This document shows positions 8,241-15,057 of a DNA stretch of 64,000 nt, piece after piece; the first letter of the stretch is position 1; each line of letters begins with the position of its first letter. The notes beneath the pieces are model-generated. The model saw only the letters and a program-made list of their open reading frames with translations, made no database searches and was not told the DNA's origin. Source of the DNA: Streptomyces cylindrosporus. Lineage in GTDB: Bacteria > Actinomycetota > Actinomycetes > Streptomycetales > Streptomycetaceae. Both the position numbers and the translations under genes were made by a program. The stretch is from the NCBI RefSeq assembly GCF_022698165.1, contig NZ_JALDAY010000010.1, positions 124,001 through 188,000 on the forward strand, in the 5' to 3' direction.

Positions 8241-9320
8241 GTGGTTCGCGCAGCCGTCCTTCCCGCCGTGGGCGCTCCCCTGGAGATCACGGACATCGAG
8301 CTTCCCGACCCGGGCCCCGGCCAGGTCCGGGTCCGGCTCGCCGCCGCCGGGGTGTGCCACTCCGACCTGTCCCTGTCCAACGGCACCATGCGGGTACCGG
8401 TCCCCGCGGTCCTCGGCCACGAGGGCGCGGGCACGGTCGTCTCCGTCGGCGAGGGCGTCACCGGCATCGCGCCCGGCGATCCCGTCGTCCTCAACTGGGC
8501 GCCGTCCTGCGGCACTTGCCACGCCTGTTCGCTGGGCGAGGTGTGGCTGTGCGCCAACGCGCTGAACGGCGCGGGCGACGTGTACGCCCGGACCGCGGCA
8601 GGCGTCGACCTGCACCCCGGCCTCAACGTGGCCGCGTTCGCCGAGGAGACGGTCGTCGCCGCCTCCTGCGTCCTGCCCCTGCCCGAGGGCGTCCCGCTCA
8701 CCGACGCGGCCCTGCTGGGCTGCGCGGTCCTCACCGGCTACGGCGCCGTCCACCACTCGGCGCAGGTGCAGCCGGGGGAGACGGTCGCCGTGTACGGCGT
8801 CGGCGGCGTGGGCCTGGCGGCCCTCCAGGCGGCCCGGATCGCGGGCGCGTCGCGCATCGTCGCGGTCGACGTCTCGCCCCAGAAGGAGGAGCTGGCGCGG
8901 GGCGCGGGCGCCACGGACTACGTGGTGGCCTCGGAGAACACGGCCCGCGAGATCCGCGGCCTGACCGGGAAGCAGGGCGTCGACGTGGCCGTGGAGTGCG
9001 TGGGCCGCGCGGCCACCATCCGCACGGCCTGGGACTCCACCCGGCGCGGCGGCCGCACCACGGTGGTCGGCATCGGCGGCAAGGACCAGCAGGTCACCTT
9101 CAACGCCCTGGAGATCTTCCACTGGGGCAGAACCCTCGCGGGCTGCGTCTACGGCAACTCGGACCCGGCCAAGGACCTGCCGATCCTCGCCGACCACGTC
9201 AGGGAGGGCCGCCTGGACCTGGGCGCGCTGGTGACGGAGCGGATCGCCCTGGACGGCATCCCGGCGGCCTTCGAGAACATGCTGGCGGGGAAGGGCGGGC
9301 GGGCGCTGGTCACTTTCTGA
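8241..9320 (+). CDS. Zinc-dependent alcohol dehydrogenase (MDR, class III-like)
   Basis: A 359-residue medium-chain dehydrogenase. Catalytic zinc ligands are suggested by Cys39 (GVCHSD) and His60-Glu61 (GHEGAG). The structural zinc set is Cys90, Cys93, Cys96 and Cys104. The Rossmann motif is GVGGVGLAAL. The GTG start at 8241 follows GGAGAG. It is co-transcribed with the aldehyde dehydrogenase before it and probably supplies its aldehyde. The last codons and stop lie in a 21-bp sequence that is duplicated immediately downstream, which may be a recent slippage event. Confidence 0.88.
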   Translation: MVRAAVLPAVGAPLEITDIELPDPGPGQVRVRLAAAGVCHSDLSLSNGTMRVPVPAVLGHEGAGTVVSVGEGVTGIAPGDPVVLNWAPSCGTCHACSLGEVWLCANALNGAGDVYARTAAGVDLHPGLNVAAFAEETVVAASCVLPLPEGVPLTDAALLGCAVLTGYGAVHHSAQVQPGETVAVYGVGGVGLAALQAARIAGASRIVAVDVSPQKEELARGAGATDYVVASENTAREIRGLTGKQGVDVAVECVGRAATIRTAWDSTRRGGRTTVVGIGGKDQQVTFNALEIFHWGRTLAGCVYGNSDPAKDLPILADHVREGRLDLGALVTERIALDGIPAAFENMLAGKGGRALVTF

Positions 9321-9342
9321 CCGGGCGCTGGTCACTTTCTGA
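9300..9342. repeat. Tandem 21-bp direct repeat spanning two convergent stop codons
   Basis: CGGGCGCTGGTCACTTTCTGA occurs at 9300-9320 and again, with no mismatch, at 9322-9342 (period 22). Copy 1 holds the last codons and TGA of the alcohol dehydrogenase on the plus strand. Copy 2 holds the last codons and stop (TGA at 9334-9332) of the DMT transporter on the minus strand. Confidence 0.9.
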
Positions 9343-10264
9343 GCGGCTCCGGGTCGCTCGGCGCCGCCTCCACCGCCGGTGCCCGGTCACGGGGTCGCGA
9401 CCGCGACACCGCCACACCGGCGAGGCACAGCACGCCCCCGCCCAGCGTCATCAGCCCCGGCACCTCGCCCAGCGCCAGCCATGACATCAGGACGACCAGC
9501 GCGGGCACGGCGTACGTCGTCGCGCCCATGCGGCTGGCCGTCGTACGGGCCAGGGCGTACGCCCACGTGGTGAAGGCGAGCGCGGTCGGGAACACGCCAA
9601 GATAGACCATGTTGAGGGTCGCCGACACGGGCGCGTCGGCGGCCTCGCCCACCAGCTGCCCGGCGAACGGCAGACACCCGACGGCTCCGACCAGGCATCC
9701 GAAGGTCGTCACCTGCAGCGCGCTCGCCTTCCCGAGCGCCGGCTTCTGCGCGACGACCCCGCCGGCGTACCCGACCGCGGCGAGCAGACACAGCACGACA
9801 CCCAGCACCGAGGACCCACCGCCCCCGGACATCGACAATCCGACGGCCACCGCCCCGGCGAACGACACGGCCATCCCCGCCAGCAGCCGCGGCGGCATCG
9901 GATCCCCGAGCAGCCGGGCGCCGAGCAGCGCGATGAGGATCGGCCCGATGTTCACGACCAGGGCGGCCGTACCGGCGTCGACCTGCTGCTCGCCCCAGTT
10001 CAGGACGACCATGTAGAAGCCGAACCACAGGGCCCCGGATATGACGATCCCCCGCCAGGCCGCCCGAGGCGGGAGCCCTTCCCGCCGTACGAGACAGATC
10101 ACCCCCAGCGCCAGCGCCCCGGAGGACAACCGCCCGAGTGCGAGCGCCCCCGGCGAATAGGCGTCGCCCGCACTCCGGATCGACACGAAGGCGGAGGCCC
10201 ACAGCACGACGGTCACGGCGGCGGCAGCGGGGGCCAGCAGGTGGGTGTGGCGGGCGTTCATCAT
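9332..10264 (-). CDS. EamA/DMT family transporter
   Basis: A 310-residue membrane protein with about ten hydrophobic helices in two EamA repeats (VTVVLWASAFVSIRSAG near the N-terminus, and VVLCLLAAVGYAGGVVAQKPAL starting the second half). It probably exports small metabolites or amino acids. Two consecutive ATG codons mark the start at 10264/10261; a much longer upstream frame is out of register with the ArsR gene and is not real. It follows the ArsR gene by 68 bp on the same strand and is a likely target of that regulator. The C-terminal DPEPLRK lies in the 22-bp-period duplication. Confidence 0.85.
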   Translation of the reverse strand: MMNARHTHLLAPAAAAVTVVLWASAFVSIRSAGDAYSPGALALGRLSSGALALGVICLVRREGLPPRAAWRGIVISGALWFGFYMVVLNWGEQQVDAGTAALVVNIGPILIALLGARLLGDPMPPRLLAGMAVSFAGAVAVGLSMSGGGGSSVLGVVLCLLAAVGYAGGVVAQKPALGKASALQVTTFGCLVGAVGCLPFAGQLVGEAADAPVSATLNMVYLGVFPTALAFTTWAYALARTTASRMGATTYAVPALVVLMSWLALGEVPGLMTLGGGVLCLAGVAVSRSRPRDRAPAVEAAPSDPEPLRK

Positions 10265-10332
10265 GCTCCAGAGGCTAGGGGGCGGAACGGGAAGGAAGCT
10301 CGCGGATTTCGGACGGGGCACTTGAGGGGCGC

Positions 10333-11040
10333 TCACAGCGCCGCGGCCTCGACGCCGAGCAGGTCCCGAAGGGCTCGTACACCTGTCGGTGTCACCTTCA
10401 CCGCCCGCCCCGACCCGATCCGCACACACCACCCGGCGTCCAGGGCATGCGCGCAGAGCGCCGCCCCCGCGACCCCCGCCAGATGCGGCCGCCGCTCTGT
10501 CCAGTCGAGGCACCCCCGGGCCAGCGGCCGCCGCCCCTTGCGCTCCAGCGGGATCCCCGCGCTCCCGAACCACCCCACCCCCGCCTCCGTCAGCGCGAAC
10601 CCGGTGTCCTGCACCAACAGCCCGCGCAGGGTCATCGCGTCGGTCACCGCGATGCCGAGCTGCCCGGCGAGATGGTCGTAACAGGTCCGCCCCCGGGCCA
10701 TCGCCGCCCCCGCACTCGCCTCCCGCAGCCCCCGCGGCCGTACGACGTCCCCCGGTTCCACCTGCGCGACGAGATCCTCGACGAGCTGGGCCACGCGCCC
10801 GTCCGCGAGCCGCACGTACCGGTGCCGGCCCTGCCGCTCCTCGGCCAGCAGGCCGCCCGCGACGAGCTTGCCGAGGTGCTCGCTCAGTGTCGACGCGGCG
10901 ACCCCGGCGTGCCGCGCCAGTTCGCCGGCCGTCCACGCCCGCCCGTCCAGCAGCGCCAGCAGACACGCGGCGCGCGTCTCGTCCGCGATCAGCCCGGCGA
11001 GGCGGGCGAGCCCGGGTGCCTGGTTCTCCCTCGTGGTCAT
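10333..11040 (-). CDS. ArsR-family transcriptional regulator
   Basis: A 235-residue protein with an N-terminal winged helix (LARLAGLIADETRAACLLALLDGRAWTAGELARHAGVAASTLSEHLGKL), followed by the beta-wing YVRLAD. The C-terminal half has three cysteines and resembles the larger ArsR proteins that sit beside DMT exporters. No metal-binding ELCVC motif is visible, so a metal effector is not supported. The start at 11040 is placed right after a 12-bp perfect palindrome that may be its operator. It is probably co-transcribed with the DMT gene downstream. Confidence 0.83.
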   Translation of the reverse strand: MTTRENQAPGLARLAGLIADETRAACLLALLDGRAWTAGELARHAGVAASTLSEHLGKLVAGGLLAEERQGRHRYVRLADGRVAQLVEDLVAQVEPGDVVRPRGLREASAGAAMARGRTCYDHLAGQLGIAVTDAMTLRGLLVQDTGFALTEAGVGWFGSAGIPLERKGRRPLARGCLDWTERRPHLAGVAGAALCAHALDAGWCVRIGSGRAVKVTPTGVRALRDLLGVEAAAL

Positions 11041-11059
11041 GGAGCCCAGCATGCGGTAC

Positions 11060-11087
11060 GGACACTTCGGCGCCGGCCGAAGTGTCC
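11060..11087. promoter_or_regulatory. 28-bp perfect palindrome between TetR stop and ArsR start
   Basis: GGACACTTCGGC (11060-11071) and GCCGAAGTGTCC (11076-11087) are perfect inverted arms around GCCG. The right edge abuts the TetR stop codon at 11088, and the left edge is 20 bp from the ArsR start. It could be the ArsR autoregulatory operator, a TetR terminator, or both. Confidence 0.55.
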
Positions 11088-11729
11088 CTACGTCGGCTGC
11101 CGCAGCTGCTCGTACTGCCCGGCCAGCCCGTCGAGCAGCGCGGTGAGACCCGTCTCGAAGGCCCGCTCGTCGATCTTCTCCTGCTGTTCGGCGAGGAGGT
11201 GGGCTTGGCCGAGGTGCGGGTAGTCGGCGGGGTCGTAGGCGGCGGCGTCGTCCACGAAGCCGCCCGCGAACGAGCCGAGCGCGGAGCCCATGACGAAGTA
11301 CCGCATCAGCGCGCCGATCGAGGTCGCCTGCGCCGCCGGCCACCCCGCGCGGACCATCGCGCCGTACACCGCGTCCGCGAGCCGCAGCCCGGCCGGCCGC
11401 CGGCCGGGCCCCCGGGCGAGGACCGGGACGATGTTGGGGTGGTCGCGCAGGGCGGCCCGGTAGGAGACCGCCCAGTCGTGCAGCGCGGTCCGCCACGCGC
11501 GGCCGTCCTCGAACATCGACAGGTCGACCTGCGCGCTCACCGAGTCGGCGACGGCCTCCAGGATCTCGTCCTTGGTGCGGAAGTGGTTGTAGAGGGAGGG
11601 TCCGCTGACGCCGAGCTCGGCGGCGAGCCGACGCGTGGAGACGGCCGCGAGGCCCTCCGCGTCCACCAGCGCACGTGCCGTCTCGACGATCCGGTCGGTG
11701 CTGAGCAGGGGCTTGCGCGGTCGGGCCAT
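11088..11729 (-). CDS. TetR-family regulator (TetR_C type)
   Basis: A 213-residue repressor. It has an N-terminal helix-turn-helix (IVETARALVDAEGLAAVSTRRLAAELGVSGPSLYNHFRTKDEILEAV) and an all-helical ligand domain of the classical TetR_C type. The start at 11729 (MARPRKP) is preferred over 11738 because it begins the usual basic arm. It is divergent from the acyl-CoA dehydrogenase gene, and a 17-bp near-palindrome lies in the shared promoter. It probably represses itself and the dehydrogenase, and perhaps the aldehyde dehydrogenase at 6842, which carries a similar site. The ligand is unknown, perhaps an acyl-CoA. Confidence 0.85.
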   Translation of the reverse strand: MARPRKPLLSTDRIVETARALVDAEGLAAVSTRRLAAELGVSGPSLYNHFRTKDEILEAVADSVSAQVDLSMFEDGRAWRTALHDWAVSYRAALRDHPNIVPVLARGPGRRPAGLRLADAVYGAMVRAGWPAAQATSIGALMRYFVMGSALGSFAGGFVDDAAAYDPADYPHLGQAHLLAEQQEKIDERAFETGLTALLDGLAGQYEQLRQPT

Positions 11730-11757
11730 GGCGCACATAGTAGGGCTGCGCGAACGA

Positions 11758-11774
11758 AACTAGCAGTGCTAATT
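11758..11774. promoter_or_regulatory. TetR-type operator in the divergent TetR / acyl-CoA dehydrogenase promoter
   Basis: AACTAGCAGTGCTAATT is a 17-bp palindrome with one mismatched pair around a central G. It lies 29 bp upstream of the TetR start and 37 bp upstream of the dehydrogenase start, in a locally AT-rich stretch. The outer AACTA and TAnTT and the inner C and GC match the site at 6768-6784. Confidence 0.55.
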
Positions 11775-11810
11775 TAAATGTGCGGGATCTCGATTGGGGT
11801 GACTGGTCTC

Positions 11811-12962
11811 ATGAATCTGGAGCTCAGCGACGAGCAGGAGGCCGTCCGGCGGCTCGCCCGGGACTTCGTGGACCGTGAGATCGCCCCGCACGTCATCGCC
11901 TGGGACCGCGCCGAGGAGGTCGACAGGTCGATCGTGAAGAAGCTCGGCGAGGTCGGCTTCCTCGGCCTGACCGTCGACGAGGAGTACGGCGGCTCGGGCG
12001 GCGACCATCTCGCGTACTGCCTGGTCACGGAGGAGCTGGGGCGCGGCGACTCGTCCGTGCGCGGGATCGTGTCCGTCTCGCTCGGGCTGGTCGCCAAGAC
12101 GATCGCCGGGTGGGGGAGCGAGGAGCAGAAGCGGCGGTGGCTGCCCGGGCTGACCTCGGGCGAGTACGTCGGCTGCTTCGGCCTCACCGAGCCCGGCACC
12201 GGCTCCGACGCCGGCAACCTCACCACGCGCGCGGTCCGCGACGGCGAGGACTACGTCGTCAACGGCACCAAGATGTTCATCACGAACGGCACCTGGGCCG
12301 ATGTCGTCCTGCTCTTCGCCCGCTCCACCGACGCCCCCGGCCACAAGGGCGTGACCGCCTTCCTCGTGCCGACCGACACCCCCGGCCTGACCCGCCGCAC
12401 CGTCCACGGCAAGCTCGGCCTGCGCGGCCAGGCCACCGCCGAGCTGGTCCTGGAGGACGTACGGGTGCCCGCCTCCGCGATGCTGGGGGAGGAGGGCAAG
12501 GGCTTCTCCGTCGCCATGTCGGCCCTCGCGAAGGGGCGGATGTCGGTCGCGGCGGGCTGCGTCGGGATAGCCCAGGCCGCCCTCGACGCGGCCGTCCGGT
12601 ACGCCGGTGAGCGCGAGCAGTTCGGCACGCCGATCGCCGGGCACCAACTGGTCCAGGAGCTGATCAGCGACATCGCCGTCGACGTGGACGCGGCCCGGCT
12701 GCTGACCTGGCGGGTCGCCGACCTGATCGACCGCGGGCAGCCCTTCGCCGTCGAGTCCTCCAAGGCCAAGCTCTTCGCCTCCGAGGCCGCCGTCCGGGCC
12801 GCCAACAACGCCCTCCAGGTCTTCGGCGGCTACGGCTACATCGACGAGTACCCGGCGGGCAAGCTGCTGCGCGACGCCCGCGTGATGACCCTCTACGAGG
12901 GCACCAGCCAGATCCAGAAACTGCTCATCGGCCGTGCCCTGACGGGGATTTCGGCGTTCTGA
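11811..12962 (+). CDS. Acyl-CoA dehydrogenase
   Basis: A 383-residue flavoenzyme of normal family length. It introduces a double bond into an acyl-CoA thioester and passes electrons to ETF. FAD-binding and substrate motifs are visible: CFGLTEPGTGSDAG, FITNG and the C-terminal QVFGGYGYIDEYP. The catalytic base is the Glu in LYEGTSQIQ. ATG 11811 (MNLELSDEQ) matches the usual N-terminus; an in-frame ATG at 11778 would add 11 unlikely residues. It stands alone, divergent from a TetR gene, so regulation by that repressor is likely. Confidence 0.9.
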   Translation: MNLELSDEQEAVRRLARDFVDREIAPHVIAWDRAEEVDRSIVKKLGEVGFLGLTVDEEYGGSGGDHLAYCLVTEELGRGDSSVRGIVSVSLGLVAKTIAGWGSEEQKRRWLPGLTSGEYVGCFGLTEPGTGSDAGNLTTRAVRDGEDYVVNGTKMFITNGTWADVVLLFARSTDAPGHKGVTAFLVPTDTPGLTRRTVHGKLGLRGQATAELVLEDVRVPASAMLGEEGKGFSVAMSALAKGRMSVAAGCVGIAQAALDAAVRYAGEREQFGTPIAGHQLVQELISDIAVDVDAARLLTWRVADLIDRGQPFAVESSKAKLFASEAAVRAANNALQVFGGYGYIDEYPAGKLLRDARVMTLYEGTSQIQKLLIGRALTGISAF

Positions 12963-12982
12963 GTAGCGTCTAGGTACGTGCG

Positions 12983-13006
12983 CGGATGTGGTAACGGCCA
13001 CATCCG
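12983..13006. terminator. 9-bp stem-loop after acyl-CoA dehydrogenase
   Basis: CGGATGTGG (12983-12991) and CCACATCCG (12998-13006) pair perfectly over a 6-nt loop, 20 bp after the dehydrogenase stop and 15 bp before the next start. It is a likely terminator, or a leader hairpin of the following small gene. Confidence 0.5.
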
Positions 13007-13021
13007 TCGACCCTTGTCCTC

Positions 13022-13267
13022 ATGAGTGACACACCGGGCAAGCAGCAGAACACGGCCGCCTTCTACGGCCAGGCCGTCGCCTCCTTCGCCGTCGCGATGG
13101 CCGCGACCGCCATCGGCATCTTCAAACTCCACGCCGACGCCTGGGTACGGGCCTTCCTCGCGATCGCCGTCCTGTACCTCGTCACCTCCGCCTTCACCCT
13201 CGCCAAGGTGATCCGCGACCGGCAGGAGGCCACCGAGCGCGCCTTCCATCCCTTCGAGAAGCTCTGA
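13022..13267 (+). CDS. YiaA/YiaB-family small inner membrane protein
   Basis: An 81-residue protein with two hydrophobic helices (AVASFAVAMAATAIGIF and VRAFLAIAVLYLVTSAFTLAKVIRD) and the N-terminal QNTAAFYGQA, which marks the YiaA/YiaB family. The function of the family is unknown. The C-terminal FEKL and stop lie in a sequence that is duplicated 21 bp further on, which gives a second in-frame TGA at 13286. Confidence 0.8.
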   Translation: MSDTPGKQQNTAAFYGQAVASFAVAMAATAIGIFKLHADAWVRAFLAIAVLYLVTSAFTLAKVIRDRQEATERAFHPFEKL

Positions 13268-13289
13268 GGACCCTCCGAAAAGCTCTGAG
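13250..13289. repeat. Tandem duplication of a stop-codon region (period 21)
   Basis: CCCTTCGAGAAGCTCTGAG at 13250-13268 and CCCTCCGAAAAGCTCTGAG at 13271-13289 match at 17 of 19 positions. The second copy repeats the last codons and TGA of the YiaA-like gene in the same frame. Confidence 0.7.
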
Positions 13290-13294
13290 CGGCC

Positions 13295-13316
13295 ACGCTA
13301 AGCGGTTGCTCACCTT
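13295..13316. promoter_or_regulatory. Degenerate operator box upstream of the TetR gene at 13362
   Basis: The 22 bp from 13295 contain GCTAAGCGGTTGCTCAC and match the perfect palindrome at 14482-14503 at 16 of 22 positions, including GCTAAGCG and TGCT. It lies 45 bp upstream of the TetR start and is probably autoregulatory. Confidence 0.4.
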
Positions 13317-13361
13317 CGGCTGTATGGTTGTGTCCCTGTCGGTGAGAGGGGCGAACGAGCG

Positions 13362-13988
13362 ATGAGTACGGCGGAGGAGACGGCCGGCGGCGAAGTGGCG
13401 CCGTGGGGCGAGGTCACGCCCGACGCGGCCCGGCGATTGCTGATGGCCGCCGTGGAGGCCTTCGCCGAGCGCGGCTACCACGCCACGACGACCCGTGACA
13501 TCGCGGGCCGCGCCGGCATGAGCCCGGCCGCGCTCTACATCCACTACAAGACGAAGGAAGAGCTCCTCCACCGCATCAGCCGGATCGGCCACGAGAAGGC
13601 GGTGGACATCCTGCGCACCGCGGCCCGCCGCGAGGGCACCCCGGCCGAGCGGCTCGCCGACGCGGTCAGCTCCTTCGTACGGTGGCACGCGGGCGGCCGT
13701 ACCACCGCCCGGGTCGTGCAGTACGAGCTGGACTCGCTCGGCCCCGAGGCCCGCGCCGAGATCCTGGCGCTGCGCCGGCAGTGCGACGCCGAGGTGCGCG
13801 GGATCATCGAGGACGGCATCGCGGCCGGCGAGTTCGACGTCCTGGACGTCAAGGGGACGACGCTCGCCGTGCTCTCGCTCTGCATCGACGTGGCCCGCTG
13901 GTTCAACATCGAGGGCCCCTGGACGCCCGACGAGGTCGGCGCGCTCTACGCCGACCTCGTGCTGCGGATGGTGGGAGCGGGCAAGTGA
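13362..13988 (+). CDS. TetR-family regulator
   Basis: A 208-residue repressor. Its HTH (AARRLLMAAVEAFAERGYHATTTRDIAGRAGMSPAALYIHYKTKEELLHRIS) follows a short acidic N-terminus, and the remainder is the helical ligand domain. It is convergent with the MaoC hydratase gene, and both promoters carry related GCTAAGC boxes. This suggests a small fatty-acyl or branched-chain catabolic regulon with an acyl-CoA effector. ATG 13362 follows GAGAGG at moderate distance. Confidence 0.85.
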   Translation: MSTAEETAGGEVAPWGEVTPDAARRLLMAAVEAFAERGYHATTTRDIAGRAGMSPAALYIHYKTKEELLHRISRIGHEKAVDILRTAARREGTPAERLADAVSSFVRWHAGGRTTARVVQYELDSLGPEARAEILALRRQCDAEVRGIIEDGIAAGEFDVLDVKGTTLAVLSLCIDVARWFNIEGPWTPDEVGALYADLVLRMVGAGK

Positions 13989-13998
13989 CCGCTCCCGC

Positions 13999-14460
13999 TC
14001 AGAGGTAGTAGCGCGAGACGGACTCGGCGACGCACACCGGCTTGTCGCCGCCCTCGCGCTCGACGCTGAAGGCGACGGTCACCTGGACGCCGCCCGCCAC
14101 GTCGTCGACCCCGGTGATCACCGCGGTGGCCCGCAGCCGCGAGCCGACCGGCACGGGCGAGGGGAAACGCACCTTGTTGGTGCCGTAGTTGACCCCCATC
14201 TTCACGCCCTCGACCTGGATCAGCTGCGGGCCGAACAGCGGCAGCAGCGACAGCGTCAGATAGCCGTGCGCGATGGTCGTCCCGAACGGACCGGCGGCGG
14301 CCTTCTCCGGATCGACGTGGATCCACTGGTGGTCACCGGTGGCGTCGGCGAAGAGATCGATCCGCTTCTGGTCGACCTCCAGCCAGTCGGTGTACCCCAG
14401 CTGCTCGCCCACCGCAGCCTTCAGCTCGTCGGCGCCCGTGAAGACCCTCGGCTCTGCCAT
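13999..14460 (-). CDS. MaoC-family (R)-enoyl-CoA hydratase
   Basis: A 153-residue single hot-dog protein. The hydratase motif is complete: DATGDHQWIHVD with the catalytic pair Asp43/His48, followed by GPFGTTIAHGYLTLSLL. It hydrates 2-enoyl-CoA to (R)-3-hydroxyacyl-CoA. It is convergent with the TetR gene (stops 10 bp apart). Its promoter holds a perfect 9-bp inverted repeat whose half-sites recur upstream of that TetR, so regulation by it is likely. Confidence 0.88.
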   Translation of the reverse strand: MAEPRVFTGADELKAAVGEQLGYTDWLEVDQKRIDLFADATGDHQWIHVDPEKAAAGPFGTTIAHGYLTLSLLPLFGPQLIQVEGVKMGVNYGTNKVRFPSPVPVGSRLRATAVITGVDDVAGGVQVTVAFSVEREGGDKPVCVAESVSRYYL

Positions 14461-14481
14461 GTCCCGCCTCCTCGTCCCAAA

Positions 14482-14503
14482 ATGCTAAGCGACTGCTTAG
14501 CAT
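14482..14503. promoter_or_regulatory. Perfect operator palindrome upstream of MaoC hydratase
   Basis: ATGCTAAGC (14482-14490) and GCTTAGCAT (14495-14503) are perfect inverted arms around GACT. The site lies 21 bp upstream of the MaoC start on the minus strand and 49 bp upstream of soxR. It is a TetR-type operator candidate. Confidence 0.6.
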
Positions 14504-14529
14504 GGTAGGCCTCGGGGTCTGTGTCAACG

Positions 14530-14547
14530 GAAGCCTGGGTAGGCTTC
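14530..14547. promoter_or_regulatory. Inverted repeat just upstream of soxR start
   Basis: GAAGCCT (14530-14536) and AGGCTTC (14541-14547) are perfect 7-bp arms around GGGT and end 5 bp before the GTG start. The site could be an autoregulatory one that overlaps the ribosome site. Confidence 0.35.
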
Positions 14548-14552
14548 GAGGG

Positions 14553-15038
14553 GTGCCTCAGATTCCAGAGAAGATCCACGAGCTCACGGTCGGCCAGCTC
14601 GCCGCGCGGAGCGGCGCCGCCGTCTCCGCCCTGCACTTCTACGAGTCCAAGGGGCTGATCAGCAGCCGCCGCACCGCGGGCAACCAGCGCCGCTACCACC
14701 GTGACGCGCTGCGCCGGGTGGCCTTCGTCCGCGCCGCCCAGCGCGTCGGCATCCCCCTCGCGACGATCCGCGAGGCCCTCTCCGAACTCCCCGAGGAACG
14801 CACCCCCACCCGCGAGGACTGGGCCCGTCTCTCGGAGACCTGGCGCTCCGAACTGGACGAGCGCATCAAGCAGTTGAACCGCCTCCGCGACCACCTCACG
14901 GACTGCATCGGCTGCGGCTGCCTGTCCCTGGACACCTGTGTGCTGTCCAACCCGGACGACGTCTTCGGCGAACGGATGACGGGCTCCCGGCTGATGGTGG
15001 AGCGACGGGAGAACCGCAAGCAGCGGCGGCAGTGCTAG
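14553..15038 (+). CDS. soxR: Redox-sensitive transcriptional activator SoxR
   Basis: A 161-residue MerR-family regulator. The N-terminal winged helix starts LTVGQLAARSGAAVSALHFYESKGLI. A dimerisation helix (about 85-117) follows, and then the [2Fe-2S] ligand set Cys118, Cys121, Cys123 and Cys129 in CIGCGCLSLDTC. In actinomycetes SoxR responds to redox-active secondary metabolites and quinones rather than superoxide. The GTG start at 14553 gives the conserved PQIPEKIHELTV N-terminus. No obvious target gene is adjacent. Confidence 0.92.
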   Translation: MPQIPEKIHELTVGQLAARSGAAVSALHFYESKGLISSRRTAGNQRRYHRDALRRVAFVRAAQRVGIPLATIREALSELPEERTPTREDWARLSETWRSELDERIKQLNRLRDHLTDCIGCGCLSLDTCVLSNPDDVFGERMTGSRLMVERRENRKQRRQC

Positions 15039-15057
15039 GCCGGCCGCCGCTGTGCGG

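Noticed and set aside
9300..9342. Attachment-site duplication from an integrated element
   Set aside because: The copies are only 22 bp apart, with nothing mobile between them and no integrase in the window.
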